A stretch of DNA of 64,000 nt from Gnetum montanum (Eukaryota > Streptophyta > Gnetopsida > Gnetales > Gnetaceae). Position numbers and translations under genes: made by a program. Below the pieces are notes generated by a model. That model did not search any database and was not told the DNA's origin. It worked only from the letters and a program-made list of their open reading frames with translations. This document shows positions 23,890-36,800 of this stretch, one piece after another. Where the stretch lies: NCBI GenBank assembly GCA_015680685.1, contig MNCI01001065.1, positions 226,293 to 290,292 on the forward strand. Direction: 5' to 3'. Position 1 is the stretch's first letter; each line of letters opens with the position of its first letter.

Positions 23890-24070
23890 GACTATCATTT
23901 GAAGTGATAGTAAGTTACTTGTTTCTCAAGTTTAAGACTTAGGTCTCAGGTTTAAGACTTAGGTTTGAGCTTAAGTAAGACCACTTGAAAGAGGTTAGGG
24001 TTTCGCTCATCCACCAACCCTTCCATAATCCCACCTTAGTGAAATGAACATTGAGCCTTTGGATCTTTTA
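23890..24070 (+). mobile_element. tRNA-derived SINE, family B
   Basis: AGTTACTTGTTTCTCAAG.. leads to a B-box-like TTAGGTTTGAGCTT, then AAAGAGGTTAGGGTTTCGCTCAT and a CCAACCCTTCC end. The same order, reversed, occurs at 28310-28468, where the B-box reads GGGTTCGAGCTT. An internal copy of TTAAGACTTAGGT is duplicated. Confidence 0.55.
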
Positions 24071-24155
24071 TATATTTGCATCAATGCTAAGAGTTATAAT
24101 GTTTATAAATTACTCAAAACACAAATAACTAAATGCACATCAAACGTACCATCCA

Positions 24156-24261
24156 TCAAGCATCAAGTGGAACATTTCAACATATCCTTGTGTTGTCATT
24201 AAAACTAACATAACTAAAATTCAAGCATCAAGTGGAACATTTCAACATATCCTTGTGTTGT
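24156..24261. repeat. 41-bp direct repeat, 24 bp apart
   Basis: The 41-bp segment starting TCAAGCATCAAGTGG occurs at 24156-24196 and again, apparently identical, at 24221-24261. Confidence 0.85.
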
Positions 24262-27200
24262 TTCTGTGTTATAGTATCTTTCCTTAACTTCTAAATGGTT
24301 GTATCCCGTACAATAATGAGCTACACTAGCATGAGAAAGATGGCTATGGATCAAAGCACTCACTATAACGTTAGTTGGCTCACAAGATTAACATCCTTCT
24401 TAATTCAAAGCCTACCAACATTATCTTCTTTCCAAAAGCAAGCAAACACACTCTGCTCAGGCAAAGTGATTAATCTCTCAAAAAGAGATGGCTATGCATC
24501 CCGATCAATTAGAGAAATCTTCAAATAACATACACATCTTAAGTCATAGTTTAACATTACGAGATTACCGGGCAGGCCTTATAAACTCGAAAACGTAGCA
24601 TTTATGATAAAAAGGTATCATTTTCAGTCCAGGTTACCACGATGCTACTGCCGCCTGTTTTAACAACTTGTGACGACTTTCCGGAGTTGTATTGCGATTG
24701 TGGCTGACGTAGCGTTCTGCATCGTGAGTCCCGATGCAGGTGGTGATATGCTAATAAGGTTGATTTTAAAGTGCCGGGAAAACTGCAATGAAGACGAGGC
24801 ACACAAATGCTACATGATCATTAAATCCTACCTTGACCCAATACATGGATGCAATGTTGTGTTGATATGTATTCTTACAAAATTCATGCATGATGCAAAG
24901 GATCATATTGGTATTGTAACTTTGTTGTTTATAGTTTTAGTATGCAGATAATGCCAGTTGTATATAATCTTTTATAATATACATCAAGCATCTTGTATAA
25001 CGAGTTTATTGCTATTTTAGTGAGTTTATTGCTATTTTAGTGCCTTACATGGATGATTTCTTATGTGTTTTGCTAAGCTAGCTACCTTTATTTGAAGCCT
25101 CCATGAGTGCATTTTATGTGCTTTAGTCAACCACCTCTAGAATACAACAAATCATATTGTAAGAGCAAAGTGCCAGTAGTTTTTGCTTGCAATCATGGTT
25201 TGTCTAGTATCTTGCTGCTCTTTCTTTTCATTTTTAAAGTTTTTTTTTGTGTGTTTTTTGAAATTCTCTTAATTATTTGTTTTATTTTACTCATTTGTCT
25301 AACTTATAGATGAGATAAAAAGACAAATGATGATGATGATGATTATTATTTTATTTTATTTCTTTTTTTCCTACATCAGGGTTTCTAAGGTCCTCTCTAC
25401 CTTTTGTTTCATTTCAAATTTATTACAGTTAAAGATCTTCAATTAGTTTATCTGATTTTTATTTTCTTATCCTTCCTTTTCTTAAACTAAGAAAACAATG
25501 CATTCATTGCTTCCTTCATGCATTAAATCTGATTGTGATATCATTATACTTTTCATTTTACCTTTAAAAACTTATTAAAATTTACCTTACTTGGTTCAAA
25601 GGTATAACTAAAATTTGGCCTTGCAATGAAATTGAGGGGAGACCCTGAATTTTTGTCCGTGCCACTTACCCCCTTAATCCTGCCACATGTATGCTATGAA
25701 AAAAGCTCTAGAAAGCAAAACGCAATGATCTTGTCACACTTTAAGAGTTTGGTCCGATCCAATTGTTTCAGTAACTATTCACCAAGGACTTGCTCTAGAG
25801 TCTGGACAATGAATGAAGTTTAAAGCCCTACTAAGCGTCCAAAAGAGTCCTTCAAGATAACCCAAAAACCCTGTAACGTGAGAAGCTGGACTTTTTGGTA
25901 CACACCATGGATCACTTGCGGTATCTTGGGCTCGTAAATAATTGCGCAGACGTAGATTTGAGTGTTTCATTATATTGACCAAGGAAATCGGAAGCCGGAA
26001 TCATTTGCGGATTCTTGGGCGCAGACCCAACAAAGCCGTGAAACTGCGCCAGGACATGACAGGAGTTGACATGACGAGATGTGCGACTGTATCTGTTGGA
26101 GAAAGCAGGCAGCCAAGAGCCAACGTCATGGAATCTGGACAAGAAGAAAGCAAATCCTTGAGGCCTTCTTGAACTGAACCAGCACAAGAGGCTAGCAATA
26201 GCAAATTCACCATGACCAGCCATCAGCCTTACGGGCCTATGCCTACTGGACTGGACTGCTGGCCACTGCATGCATCCATCTACTACTAGTGGTAGTTGTT
26301 GCTGTTGTTACTCAGGAAGGAATCAGTACTACTTCTGATGCAATTACCAAACACCAATAACCAAGTCTGCTTCAGCTTCTGCTTCTACTTCAGCTTGGCC
26401 TGCAGCAATGAGTCTGCAGCAACAAGAAGATGAAGAAGCAGAACAGCAGCGGCGGCAGCAAGATGCCTGGAAATTTTCAGCAAAACAAGTACACGCATTA
26501 AATCTGAATGCCGCTGCTGGTACACCGGTGACCAGTGAATCAGTGATGCATTGGTATTGCGTCTAGTTTTTGGCGAGGAATCTGATAAACGCCGAGCCGA
26601 GCTGCGCTGTGCTGTGATGGGATGTGCCCCTACTTACTATTCCCTGATCCTAAGTCTTAAGTTGCAAGTCCTGACCGAACCCATGAAGAAAGACAAGACG
26701 GATTGACAGATGACGCAAATAAATAGGTAACAGAGTAATGGAGAAAAAAAGAGAGTCACTTGTATAATTGACTGCTTTGCTTGGTTTTGCTTGTGTCTCA
26801 TCGTTTGAACTTCAACTTTGAACGAAGAATGGAGGAGGTGCAAGGACGAACATGGACTGAAGGATGGACCGTTGATGGCTTGTCCGCCGTCGTTAGTAGA
26901 CCAGAAGCGTGCTGGGCTCAGCATGTCGGTGTACTAGTACTACTGCAAAACTGAGATGAGAAGAGAATGGACCGGCCCTGATTTTACAGGCTTGTCTCTC
27001 ATGTTCATCTTCATTCTCATGCTCATGCCTCATGCCTCACTTTCTCTCTGTCCCTGTTTCTCTCTCGTGTTTTTGTTTGCTTCTAAATACAAGGAACTTC
27101 AAAGTCAAGTCAGGTGACGTCTTCTTTTCTCGTCATCTCCCTGGATCTTGATGCATTGCATGGTATGTGACAAACCCTAGGCTTAACAACTTCCATTGTT

Positions 27201-28300
27201 GTCACTTGCTGTTACTGTGGTCTTGAATGGCCCTGACACCACCGCAGTGGCTACTTGGCTGCTACTTGGCTATGTGCTATTTATGGCCTTTTCGAAGGGC
27301 CTCCACTGCCTTCATGAGGTCATCAATCATTCACACATTCACATTCACCTTACCTCGTTGAACCCTACGGATTATGGGAAGCCTTGCAAGTTTCATCTGC
27401 GTCTCCGCCGCCACCACCACACTAGACACAAAGTTCAAGTGTGTTTAGGCACTCTTCACAACATTTGTGAGCATTCTAACGTTCATCCACTCGTCCATTA
27501 GTTGGTAATATTATTTTTACTAGTAAATGACAATCCCCAATTAGACTCAATTGTTTGATTATGCATACATTTCATTAATAGCAACTTGTAAATATGGATA
27601 ATACTTAGCATTAATTACTACTAATTTTGTCAATGAGAGTTTGTTCAAGTGATTAGTTCATTATCATCAACTTGCTATCTTTACCATAGGCCAACTCGTT
27701 ATGGTATATAGATAAATTAACAATAATTTTCTATGATCACTTCTCAACTTAAAGTTGTGGTCAACAATGTATATTTTCATTGTGCCTCTAGAAGACACAT
27801 GTCTAAGCATAGTTTCTTAGAATCAAATTTTTGATTTGCACTATCATAAGCTACATGATTTACTTAAGTGAGTTATATCTCACTAACAATGACTATCCAA
27901 AGCACAAGACACAAGTATAAAATGGATCAAACATGCTTAATGCGATCGAATTTTACATATAGCTACAAAAATTTAGAAGTAAATTCTAGAAAAAATGATA
28001 AATAACTTAAACTTAAAATATAATGATGTTGCAAGTGTGACTCAAAGTTAAAACTTCTTTACTTTAAATCCTTGTTAGACAATCGTTAACCGCTTTAGCC
28101 ATTCCTCATTGGAAAAATTAAGAAACATCACTGTCGTTATTTAGTTACATCACAATAAATAATGACACTAAAGAAACTTAACGAAGAAGAAATTCTTACA
28201 CTTTAAATCAAAATTAAGTACCTTCAAATTATCAAATAATAAATAATAATGATCAAAGTAATTTAACAAAATATTACTAAATTATTACAAGCCTCATCAA
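24262..28300. other. Non-coding stretch with a mixed-composition patch
   Basis: No gene supported. From about 25900 to 27500 the composition rises and CAG/CTG/CTT-rich sequence appears, with a Gln/Glu-rich 52-codon frame at 26408-26566 and several overlapping frames. None shows a family motif. A 20-bp unit (GAGTTTATTGCTATTTTAGT) is repeated at about 25001-25040. Elsewhere it is AT-rich. Confidence 0.4.
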
Positions 28301-28309
28301 TCTCATAAA

Positions 28310-28468
28310 TAAAAGGATCATCACTCAAATCCACAGTGCTCATCCTACTAAACGAAGTCTCGAGAGGGTTGGTATATAAGTGAAAACCTAACCTCTTTGA
28401 GTTGCTACATCCAAGCTCGAACCCAAGTCTTTGACTTGAGAAACAAGCACCTTACCAACTCATAAATA
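28310..28468 (-). mobile_element. tRNA-derived SINE, family B (best copy)
   Basis: On the minus strand: GAGTTGGTAAGGTGCTTG (A-box-like), then GACTTGGGTTCGAGCTTGG (good B-box), then CAAAGAGGTTAGGTTTTCAC, ACCAACCCTCTCGAGAC and a tail near GATTTGAGTGATGATCC. It matches the 23.9-kb copy in order. Confidence 0.65.
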
Positions 28469-31070
28469 TAACACTAAATATGCAATTTGTAATTAATTTG
28501 CTCATCACAACTACATAGAATCCTAGTCTTGTAACATGAACATTGCAATGGAAAACTTGAAATTATGTAAGAAAGACCTAAATTAGTTTAAAATGTTCAA
28601 TACTTGATGGAAAATAATGAATCATAACATTGTGGGTAGCCAAGGGAGAAGACCTAATAAATTGAGTATTTAAAACTTAACAACCTATTTTTACCTAACT
28701 ATTATTTGCAACCTTTTAATTTGTAAAAATATCACTTTTAAATGTTGTCAAAAATTTCATATCAAATAATTTTATTTCAAAAATATTGAAACAAAGTTTG
28801 AACCCAATACTTCCTTTGTATTAACCTACTAGGCTTATTACTATTACATATAGCTACATCAAATCCAAAATCACTATTAATGATTTTCAATGTTTTTTTT
28901 AAGTTCTATCATGACTAAAACACTTTTGGAAGAATCTTAATATGCAAACCCCAAGTTACAAGTTCAATTTCAATGATAATGCTAAGTTACTAATAAAACT
29001 TTGTAAAATAAATTCTAAAACTAATATGATATCATCATTATCCTAGCATTGTCCCAACTAATATGGTATATGATAAAGTCAAAAAATGTTGTTTTACTAG
29101 CAATGCATTAATGCAAATGTATTAATGTAACCCAAAATTTCTGCTTATAAATACATAAGTCGAATAGTTGAAATCATTAGGTTTTAATTCATAATAACAA
29201 AATTGTTACAATTTGTTTTCGTAGTAAAAAGCAATTAGCAAGTGCTCCCATTATGTATATAAATTAGTTATATAGAGTCTTTATTAAAGTAGTTGTGCAT
29301 AGTTGTATGCATAAATGAAAATGTAGATTGAGATTAATTTCTTCATATTAAAATAATTTATCTTAGCATAGATTTTTTTATAATTTTTTCTTGCAATTAA
29401 ATGATTAATTTTATAATGTTACATTTACATTTCCATGGCTTTCTTAATGGAAAAATAAGCACATTGAGACCTTAAGTATTAAGCATGATTAACTTGGTAA
29501 TTCCAATAGTTAATCAACTTCTTATGTCAAGCAATAGACTAGGTTAATAGTGTTGTGGTAAAGATTATTGTAATTTGAGATCCAACACAACCTAATGCAA
29601 AACTAAGCTAAGCAATCCTGTGGTCACCACATGGTCTACATAAAATAATTTCCTCACATTGAAAAGGGACTTGTAGATCATTGAAAAATCTAACAATTTG
29701 AGGTAGCATTTTTGTCAAACACTAGCGAGTATGAAGCAAATAATAGCAATGTGCATGTAATAGCTAATAAAACAAGAATAAATAAAAAACATGTCCATAA
29801 TATGATACAAAATAAAATAAAATGTGCATGTGATTGATAGAGAAACAATGGAATAGATTGTAAAAGAAAAGCAAATTGGATTCATTAAAAGCCACACCCT
29901 TAAAATAAAAGAAAATGCTTAAAATTGAAACAGACAAATTAAAATGTTAGAAAATGAACCTAGGAATTTGGTATAAGGATCATGAGAAATGAATGAGGGA
30001 TCGGGGATGTTCAACAAGGAGTTGTGTTACCCCTTTCTCTCTCTAATGCATGTGCCTAATGTAAATTTGATAAGAACGCTGCAAATTCTAAAACTGACAA
30101 GGAAAGATTGGACCAAATCGATGCATCAGTTTAGATCCAAAGGGATCTCTGCATGTTAGAAGTACAACATGAAGGGGATATAAATGTATCAGTGATGAGA
30201 AAAGAGAGAATCAAAAAAGAATTGATAATCTCTAAGAGAATAATAGTTGTTCTGTAGAGAGGTAGAGCCTTTGAAAAACTTTTCAAAATACTTATATGCA
30301 AGCAAACAACCAATTGTGCTTGGTAGTAAGAATGGTTGAGAAGATGTCAATCCCTTTCTATTTAGGGGCATCCTCCTATTATATATTGAAAATGCCTCAT
30401 ACATTGCATAGAAACGATACATTAGGGCCTATAGAAACTTCTAGAAAGTTCTAGATATGAGAAATGGCATGTAGATAGCTCATATTAAAAATGATGTTAA
30501 ACATCCAAAGTATGATTGACGTAGGACATCAAAGAACAACAATAGTGTTGCATGCTAAAAAGCAAATTTCATAAAAAATCTAATGTCATGATCAATGCAA
30601 GAGATAATGCTTGATGTTGAAATTAAAGACTATAGATAGGCAATAAAAAATGATGCTGCAAATGATGTGAAACATCACTTCTGGTAAATGTTAAAGATGG
30701 AGACCAAAAACTATATTTCAAATAACGCAAGGCATCAAATTTGGACTGAAGATGGTTTTGAATTGAGAAGCCATAGAATGTACTTGAAACTCTAACTTAT
30801 ACTAAAAAAAAGCCAAATGGATACAACAAATAGTCTAGTAGTCACTTTGTAAATTACCATGATGGAAGGTTAATGAAACATGCACTTATTACCATGGGCT
30901 AGATTAGAATTTATTTCTATTTTTAGTAAATTACTAATTCTAGTTAATTTTCTATTTTTAGTATATTTCTATATTTAGTAATAATGGCCAAGGCAACATC
31001 AGTGATTATACATCATCCTTACACTTAATCATAGGATACAAGGCTACAATAATTGTAATAAGAGGGTGTT
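28469..31070. other. AT-rich, no gene seen
   Basis: Long AT-rich stretch with short open frames lacking motifs. A weak family A SINE-like piece (CCCAAGTTACAAGTTCAATTTC) lies near 28950-29000. Confidence 0.5.
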
Positions 31071-31071
31071 G

Positions 31072-31190
31072 GAACCTGAAATAACTGAAACATAGACACA
31101 CCTCAAAATACAACTTTTTTAGCCTAGCATTGCCCATAGGAATTGAACCCATGACTTGGAGCTTCCAAATCAAGTGTTTTACCGCTATGT
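31072..31190 (-). mobile_element. tRNA-derived SINE, family A
   Basis: On the minus strand the order is AAAACACTTGATTTGG, then CATGGGTTCAATTCCTATGGG (B-box-like), TAGGCTAAAAAAGTTGTATTTTGAGG, and the family end TTTCAGTTATTTCAGGTTCCAACACC. Confidence 0.65.
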
Positions 31191-31220
31191 TTAAATCTTA
31201 TACTTAAATCTGATACTTGC

Positions 31221-31505
31221 TTGTCTTCACTAAGATCCAAGTCTCCAAAAGGTGGTTTGAGATGTGTTTGTTTATTGAAGAAATTCTTAAAAGCTTCGTG
31301 CTTTTTTCATTAGGAACAATTGTAGGGTCCTTGCCCCACTCATACAATAGCCTATATGTTTGGGATTTTCTTTTTTCGATTTGCCAAAATATGATAACCT
31401 TATTTTTTTATTTACCAAAACATGACAACCCTATTTTTTTATTTGCCAAAACATGATAACCCTATTTTTTTTTTATTTTTTTTTTGGGCAACTTAGGGCC
31501 CTCCT
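31221..31505 (+). repeat. Diverged direct repeat, left copy, ending in ~31-bp tandem units
   Basis: The order is AGATCCAAGTCTCC, GAAGAAATTCTTAAAAGCTT, TTAGGAACAATTGTAGGG, CCTTGCCCCAC, then tandem units of about 31 bp of the form TTTGCCAAAACATGATAACCCTATTTTTTTA, ending at GGGCCCTCCT. The whole order recurs at 32140-32476. The two could be ends of a small element or just a dispersed duplication. Confidence 0.6.
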
Positions 31506-32139
31506 CTTTTATTTATTCTTGATACATACTACTCATTCTTCACTCTACAACATTACATATGAGGGGTGAAACTCCCTGAAACCATGTTGTGTTGTTGCAA
31601 TGAATAAAGTCAATTTTTAACTTTTTTCTTAACTGCTTCTCTACTTAATATAGAATTTATAGTTTTATTCCTACACCTCTCGTATTTTCTTTGTTACCAC
31701 TTTTTGATCTTTCTTAAATGCATGAGATCTTTTAATAAATCTAAAATTTTTTATTTTTCTTCATTGTCTAGAAAGATGAATCTTGTTATTCTAGATGTTT
31801 TTTCCAATCCTCCATTTTTCTAGCTACCTCCTATTTTTCAGTAAGAGACAACTGCGTATTCTTTTAGAAAATGGTCTCAATGCTAGATTCAATAGATCAC
31901 TACATGAATCTACTCATAGATTAGTATCATGTTCACTGCCCATCTCTTGTACACTCGCTTAGCATACTAAAAGAATCCTTTGATGCTTCTTCCAATTGAC
32001 CACTTCTCAAATTATTGCTACAACATCATGGCATTCACAGTAGGAAATAGGTCTCTCTCATCTACAAATTGGGTTTCAACCAAATCCTTGAATGTGAGGA
32101 TTTTTTTGAATTCTATACTCGTTGAGCTTTGCTAAGAAG

Positions 32140-32476
32140 ATCCAAGTCCCCAAAATGTCATCCCAAATACATTCACTTGTTGAAGAAATCTTTTAAAGCT
32201 TTGTGCTTATTTTGTTAGGAACAATTGCAGGGGTCCTTGCCCCACACCACAATCGCTTGTATATTTAGGGGTTTCTTTTTTCATTTGCCAAAATACGACA
32301 ACCCTTTTTTAAATTTCTTAAATCATGAAAACACTAATTTTTTTTATTTACAAAAACATGATCACCTTATTTTTTATTTGCCAAAACATAACCTTATTTT
32401 TTGATTGCTAAAACATGACAACCCTATTTTTTATATTTACCAAAACATGATACTTTTTTTTTCCCAAGTTTGGGCC
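32140..32476 (+). repeat. Diverged direct repeat, right copy, ending in ~31-bp tandem units
   Basis: Same order of landmarks as 31221-31505, including the ACATGA..CCTATTTTTT tandem units (more numerous here) and the closing GGGCCCTCCT. About 0.9 kb separates the two starts. The DNA between them shows no coding capacity. Confidence 0.6.
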
Positions 32477-32599
32477 CTCCTATAATATCCATATTAAATT
32501 ATCTCTAAAATCAAAACGTAAAACAGAATCATTTGCATCCATATTGGTTGAGTTGTCAATAGGCTGTGAGTCAATGTTAATATTGGAGGATTCCATTAT

Positions 32600-33180
32600 T
32601 TTACGTTTTTTTCCTCCAACATCAACATCAGAGCAAGAAGAAAAAGCGGATTAGGTCATGCAGACCCGTTGAGCCTAAACCTAGCCAATTCAGACAAGCA
32701 AAAAGAAAAAATGAAAAAACCAAATAGAACACAATGGAACAAATGCACCGGGGATAATTTTAGGCAACGCACGCGTGATGATCGCAACCAGTTTTGGAGT
32801 CCTTCAACGTGCCTCGCCGGAGCAATGCATGTCGTTTTCAGAAACTCTAATCCGGAACGATCGAATTCTCCCCTGATCTGATCTGCAATGCCACACGTCG
32901 AAGCAGATACTCATTACTAGGAATGCAATCTGCAGAGATAAACATCGGCGATCACGAACAGGAATCCTCCGGGTCCGCCACAATTCTGCGCGTCTATGTC
33001 TCAGTTAGGGTTTTGGAATAACAGAAAACAACAAATCACAACGTGGCCGCATGATCGTGTCTCGACGGTCGCACTTAAAACTTCGCGCTGCACTGGGAAG
33101 TGATATCAGCCGCGCCTGACACAGACACAGAAACACGAACAGCAACCGTGACACAGACACAGAAACATGAACAACATCTC
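32600..33180. other. GC-richer patch, possible gene fragment
   Basis: A sharp rise in GC over about 500 bases, with CpG sites retained (CGCACGCGTGATGATCGC, GACGGTCGCAC). On the minus strand there is a CCAAAACCCTAA string of the kind common in plant 5' leaders. A unit of about 31 bp (TGACACAGACACAGAAAC) is repeated at about 33117-33170. I recognise no protein. It abuts a LINE 3' fragment on the right and could be a captured or truncated exon or leader. Confidence 0.3.
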
Positions 33181-33184
33181 TAAA

Positions 33185-33890
33185 GCCAAATCTTGGTTTC
33201 ATGCGCAAGCTTTTCAATTCTCCACTCTAAATAGACGTTGGAGTTTACATCTTGAGGATCACCAATGGAAAACTATTTTTCATCAGATTTGGACTTCCAA
33301 GGCCCAACCTAAGCATTGTTTCTTGTTTTGGTCCTTGGTTCATCAAGGTCTTCCCATCGGACATAGGCTTCATTTGTAGGAATTGATCATCCTAAATGCC
33401 CCATTTGTAAAGCGGATGATTCTTTTCAACACGTCTTTTGGGATTGCTCATTCTCTCAATACATTTGGAAATGGTGTCAATCTCTCCAAGTCTTCCTTCC
33501 TAATCATTCTATTTGTTTTCCTCAATGTATCCTTCAAGATGATTGTGTTAAGCGTCACCTTCAAAAAGCCTGGAAAATCCTCCTATTTGAGATTATCTTC
33601 TTTATTTGGAAATGTCGTCTAGATGCTTGGTATCAAAATACAAACTACAATGAATTTGACTATGGTGTGAAATGCTCTATTGCTAGTAATGTTCGTGAAC
33701 TAGGCTTTCTCAATAATATTACCTTTTCCAACTGAATTCTCTTTGAATTAGGTGTATTGATCTCCTTCTTCAGCTGTCGTCCCAGGGGGGTGCGATAAGC
33801 TTTTGTCTTGTTGCAGGTTGACTGGGGGGTCATCTTGCAACATTGGGCGCTGTTAAGGTTTTGGATTTAATTTTTCTTCTCCAGCTAGCA
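33185..33890 (+). pseudogene. LINE 3' fragment with RT-associated zinc-binding domain
   Basis: Reads IWTSKAQPKHCFLFWSLVHQGLPIGHRL, then after a stop and shift near 33378 a CPICKADDSFQHVFWDCSFS stretch (CxxC...HxxxxxC). It then continues with WKILLFEIIFFIWKCR to about 33735. This is the zf-RVT-like C-terminus of plant L1-type LINEs and corresponds to the end of the LINE ORF2 at 39.3-39.8 kb (shared HQGLPIG and HVFW.C..). Only the 3' end is present. Confidence 0.75.
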
Positions 33891-36800
33891 CATCACCTTA
33901 ACAACCCCCCACAAGCATTTGGATTTAACCTTGATTTCTGACCTTGAAAGGAAGCCATAAATAGATAAAAATTATAAATTAGGGGCATAAATACATTAAA
34001 ATAATACAGTGTAGCAAAATTTCATATAACTTGCATACATAATTAAATAAAATTTATTTTAAGAAAAATTAGAGACTTGCCCAGCCACAAAAAGATAGAT
34101 GTCAAAAAATCCCGCTAGGTAAATCATAAAATAGTATGTAAATAATGGTCCCAACAACATTTATTTGACCTTAATTAAACATCTAGAAATAGAGATATTT
34201 ATAATTAAAATTTGAGAAATTACTTAATAAAATTAAAAATAATAATTAAATAAAATATTAATATATAATAAATAATATTATAACATGCATCAAAATGAAA
34301 AATGTTCATTGCAATCTCATGGTCCAAATAGCATAGATTGCAAATTCATATATATCATTCTTTATTATTTTTTCACAAAAATAAATATATGGCTCAAATA
34401 TCCAAAAGGTGTACAAGGCTTCTATTTTATAAAAGTACAAAATATATTTTTTACGTGTAGAAGGTCCATGGTATATACCATTGATCCATATTTTGTTCTG
34501 TTTCACTCTTCTAGAGTTTTCATAGCTCCTATAGGCTCTTTGCAATGAAATGCAAGAGGAGTCAAAACCCTTCAAATAAGAAAGGTTATTATATTTCATT
34601 CTCCATGGAGCATAAAGGTTCTAGGCTAAAAGTCTTAGGTTACAAGTTAGACAAATGTTTCCAATAAAATATTCAAAAATGTTTCAAGGTCCAAAAGTGC
34701 TACAAATTTTCCAAAAATTCAAAAGAAATCCAAACATCCAAAAGAAATTCAAAAATCCAAAAGAAATCAAAATATCCAAAGAATGTATATTTTATCTAGG
34801 CATCTTTGAAGGCTAGGTCTTGGTTATCCTCACTGCTAACAAGAACCTCACTACTATCATCATATTATCGTTTAAATTATTTTAATGTTCAAAAATATCA
34901 TAAATTTGTGCAATGAAAATTCAAAGAATGTATCTTTTAACTTGGCATCTTTGAAGGCTAGGTCTTGATGACCCTCACTGCCAAAAGAATATATTGATAA
35001 CTCTCAGAATAACCTCACTACTATTATCAGATTATCCTTGTGATCCTAAACAAGTCACTCATGGCAGAGCCTTGGAAATAGCCTCACTACTAACATCCTT
35101 AACGGTTGAGGCACACATATCATCAGAAGTATAGATGTAGTGATGAAAAAATTTGGTGCTGGAGGATCAAAAATTTTCATGCAGAATAGTTTAGTTCATA
35201 GATCTGCGAGTCTCAAGGATCTACGAGCACCTCAAATGTTCTTGTCAATTGCTTCAGGACTTGGAGATATGTTACTAGATTGAAAATAGTGAAAATGGAT
35301 AATAAAATGCGTAACAAGCAAAGCTGACATTGAAATAAAATTGCAGAAAATAAGCAAGAACATATGTCAGAACACTACAAAATCTTTATTAATTCATGAA
35401 AAGTTAGAGGTTTAGAGAGTACAATATATGGAACTACAGTTGTTTCACTGTTTCTTCCAAAATAGTGATGAAAGTATGGTGTATGGGTGGGTAGTGTGCA
35501 TCCTACAATCCTGCCAAATGTGCCTAGTTTACCTATTTTATCTGCAATTGGTTCTTAGTGCCTTGACTCTTAGATTTCTCTACTCTCGAAAGTCAACTTT
35601 GGTGAATTGCAAAATGACCTAAAAGACCTTAAATGAAGTGAATTTTGATTTAAATAGGCTATGGAGGTCTTGATTTGTTGTTGGTTAATTCTACCATGAT
35701 TGCTGCCAAATTTTTGACAAACTTTGCAATTATTGTAGGCATCTCTTTTAGTGTGTGAGTAGTCATAACATGGTTTTCACCTTCACATGCTACTTAGCGT
35801 ATGGGACTAGGGTTTTTAGTGTGTGAAATCAAAGCCGAAATCCCACATGTTGGTTCCTCAAATTGCATAGTGTGTGGAATTGTAATGCATAGCATGTGAA
35901 GTGCAAATGCTAATTTTTGTAGCTTGTGGAGCATTTTAAACTCCCATAAGATAGAATACATGGAATTTGTAGCTTGTGGAGCATTTTTTTTTGGCTTCCA
36001 CATGTTGGAATCTAAGGCATTTATAGCTTGTGGAGCATTTTTAACCCTCATAAGCTAAAATACATGAGATCTGTAGCATGTGGGTTGCACATCTCAATTT
36101 TTACATTTAAAACTAACTTAAATTCCATCAATACAAGGCCATAATGTTAGATTTTTGTGGAAAACAAAGCAATTGTTTTTGCCTTTATATTTCCACCAAA
36201 TTACAAGTAGAATTTTGGCTATGGGCTTTTACACTATAACATGAATCTTCCTTGAGGTGTTTCATTGATCCTTCTTTATTGATGTTTTGAGGACTAATGC
36301 AAGAGACATCAATCAAGAATGTGAAACACCACCACGGGTTCATCACCAATGCTTCCCCTCCACATTTGATTTTGTAGCTGTCGAACCATGCCAAGGAGTG
36401 CTCACAATGGTGAAATAAGGTCATGATGGAGTGTTATGAATTTAATATGAGATAAAGGCTATATCAATTATCAGGGAATAGTCACATTTATTAAGAAAGA
36501 ATTCCAAATGTTGACATCATGTTCATAGTATGATGGTAACATGCTTGCTGATTGAAGAGATCTTCATGCTTTGTGCTTGAACTACTGGTTGCTCGATAAT
36601 GTGTTAAAGGAACCAAAACTCCACTCTTGGGCTTCTTTGGCCATTAGGCTCCTTCCTTTGTTTGTTTGGAGCCATTGATTTGACTTTAGGCTTCCTTGGC
36701 CTCTTAGCTTTCTTGGCAATTTGCTTCCTTCCCCACCCTCCCTACCCCCCGCCCCCCTTGGGTCCTTTTTGAGATGTGAAATCTTCATTGGGTTTCATTA

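Noticed and set aside
24670-24951. Open frame of 93 codons
   Set aside because: No motif, AT-rich second half, and no promoter or splice evidence.
26408-26566. Gln/Glu-rich frame of 52 codons in a mixed-composition patch
   Set aside because: CAG-repeat sequence explains it, and there is no homologue I recognise.
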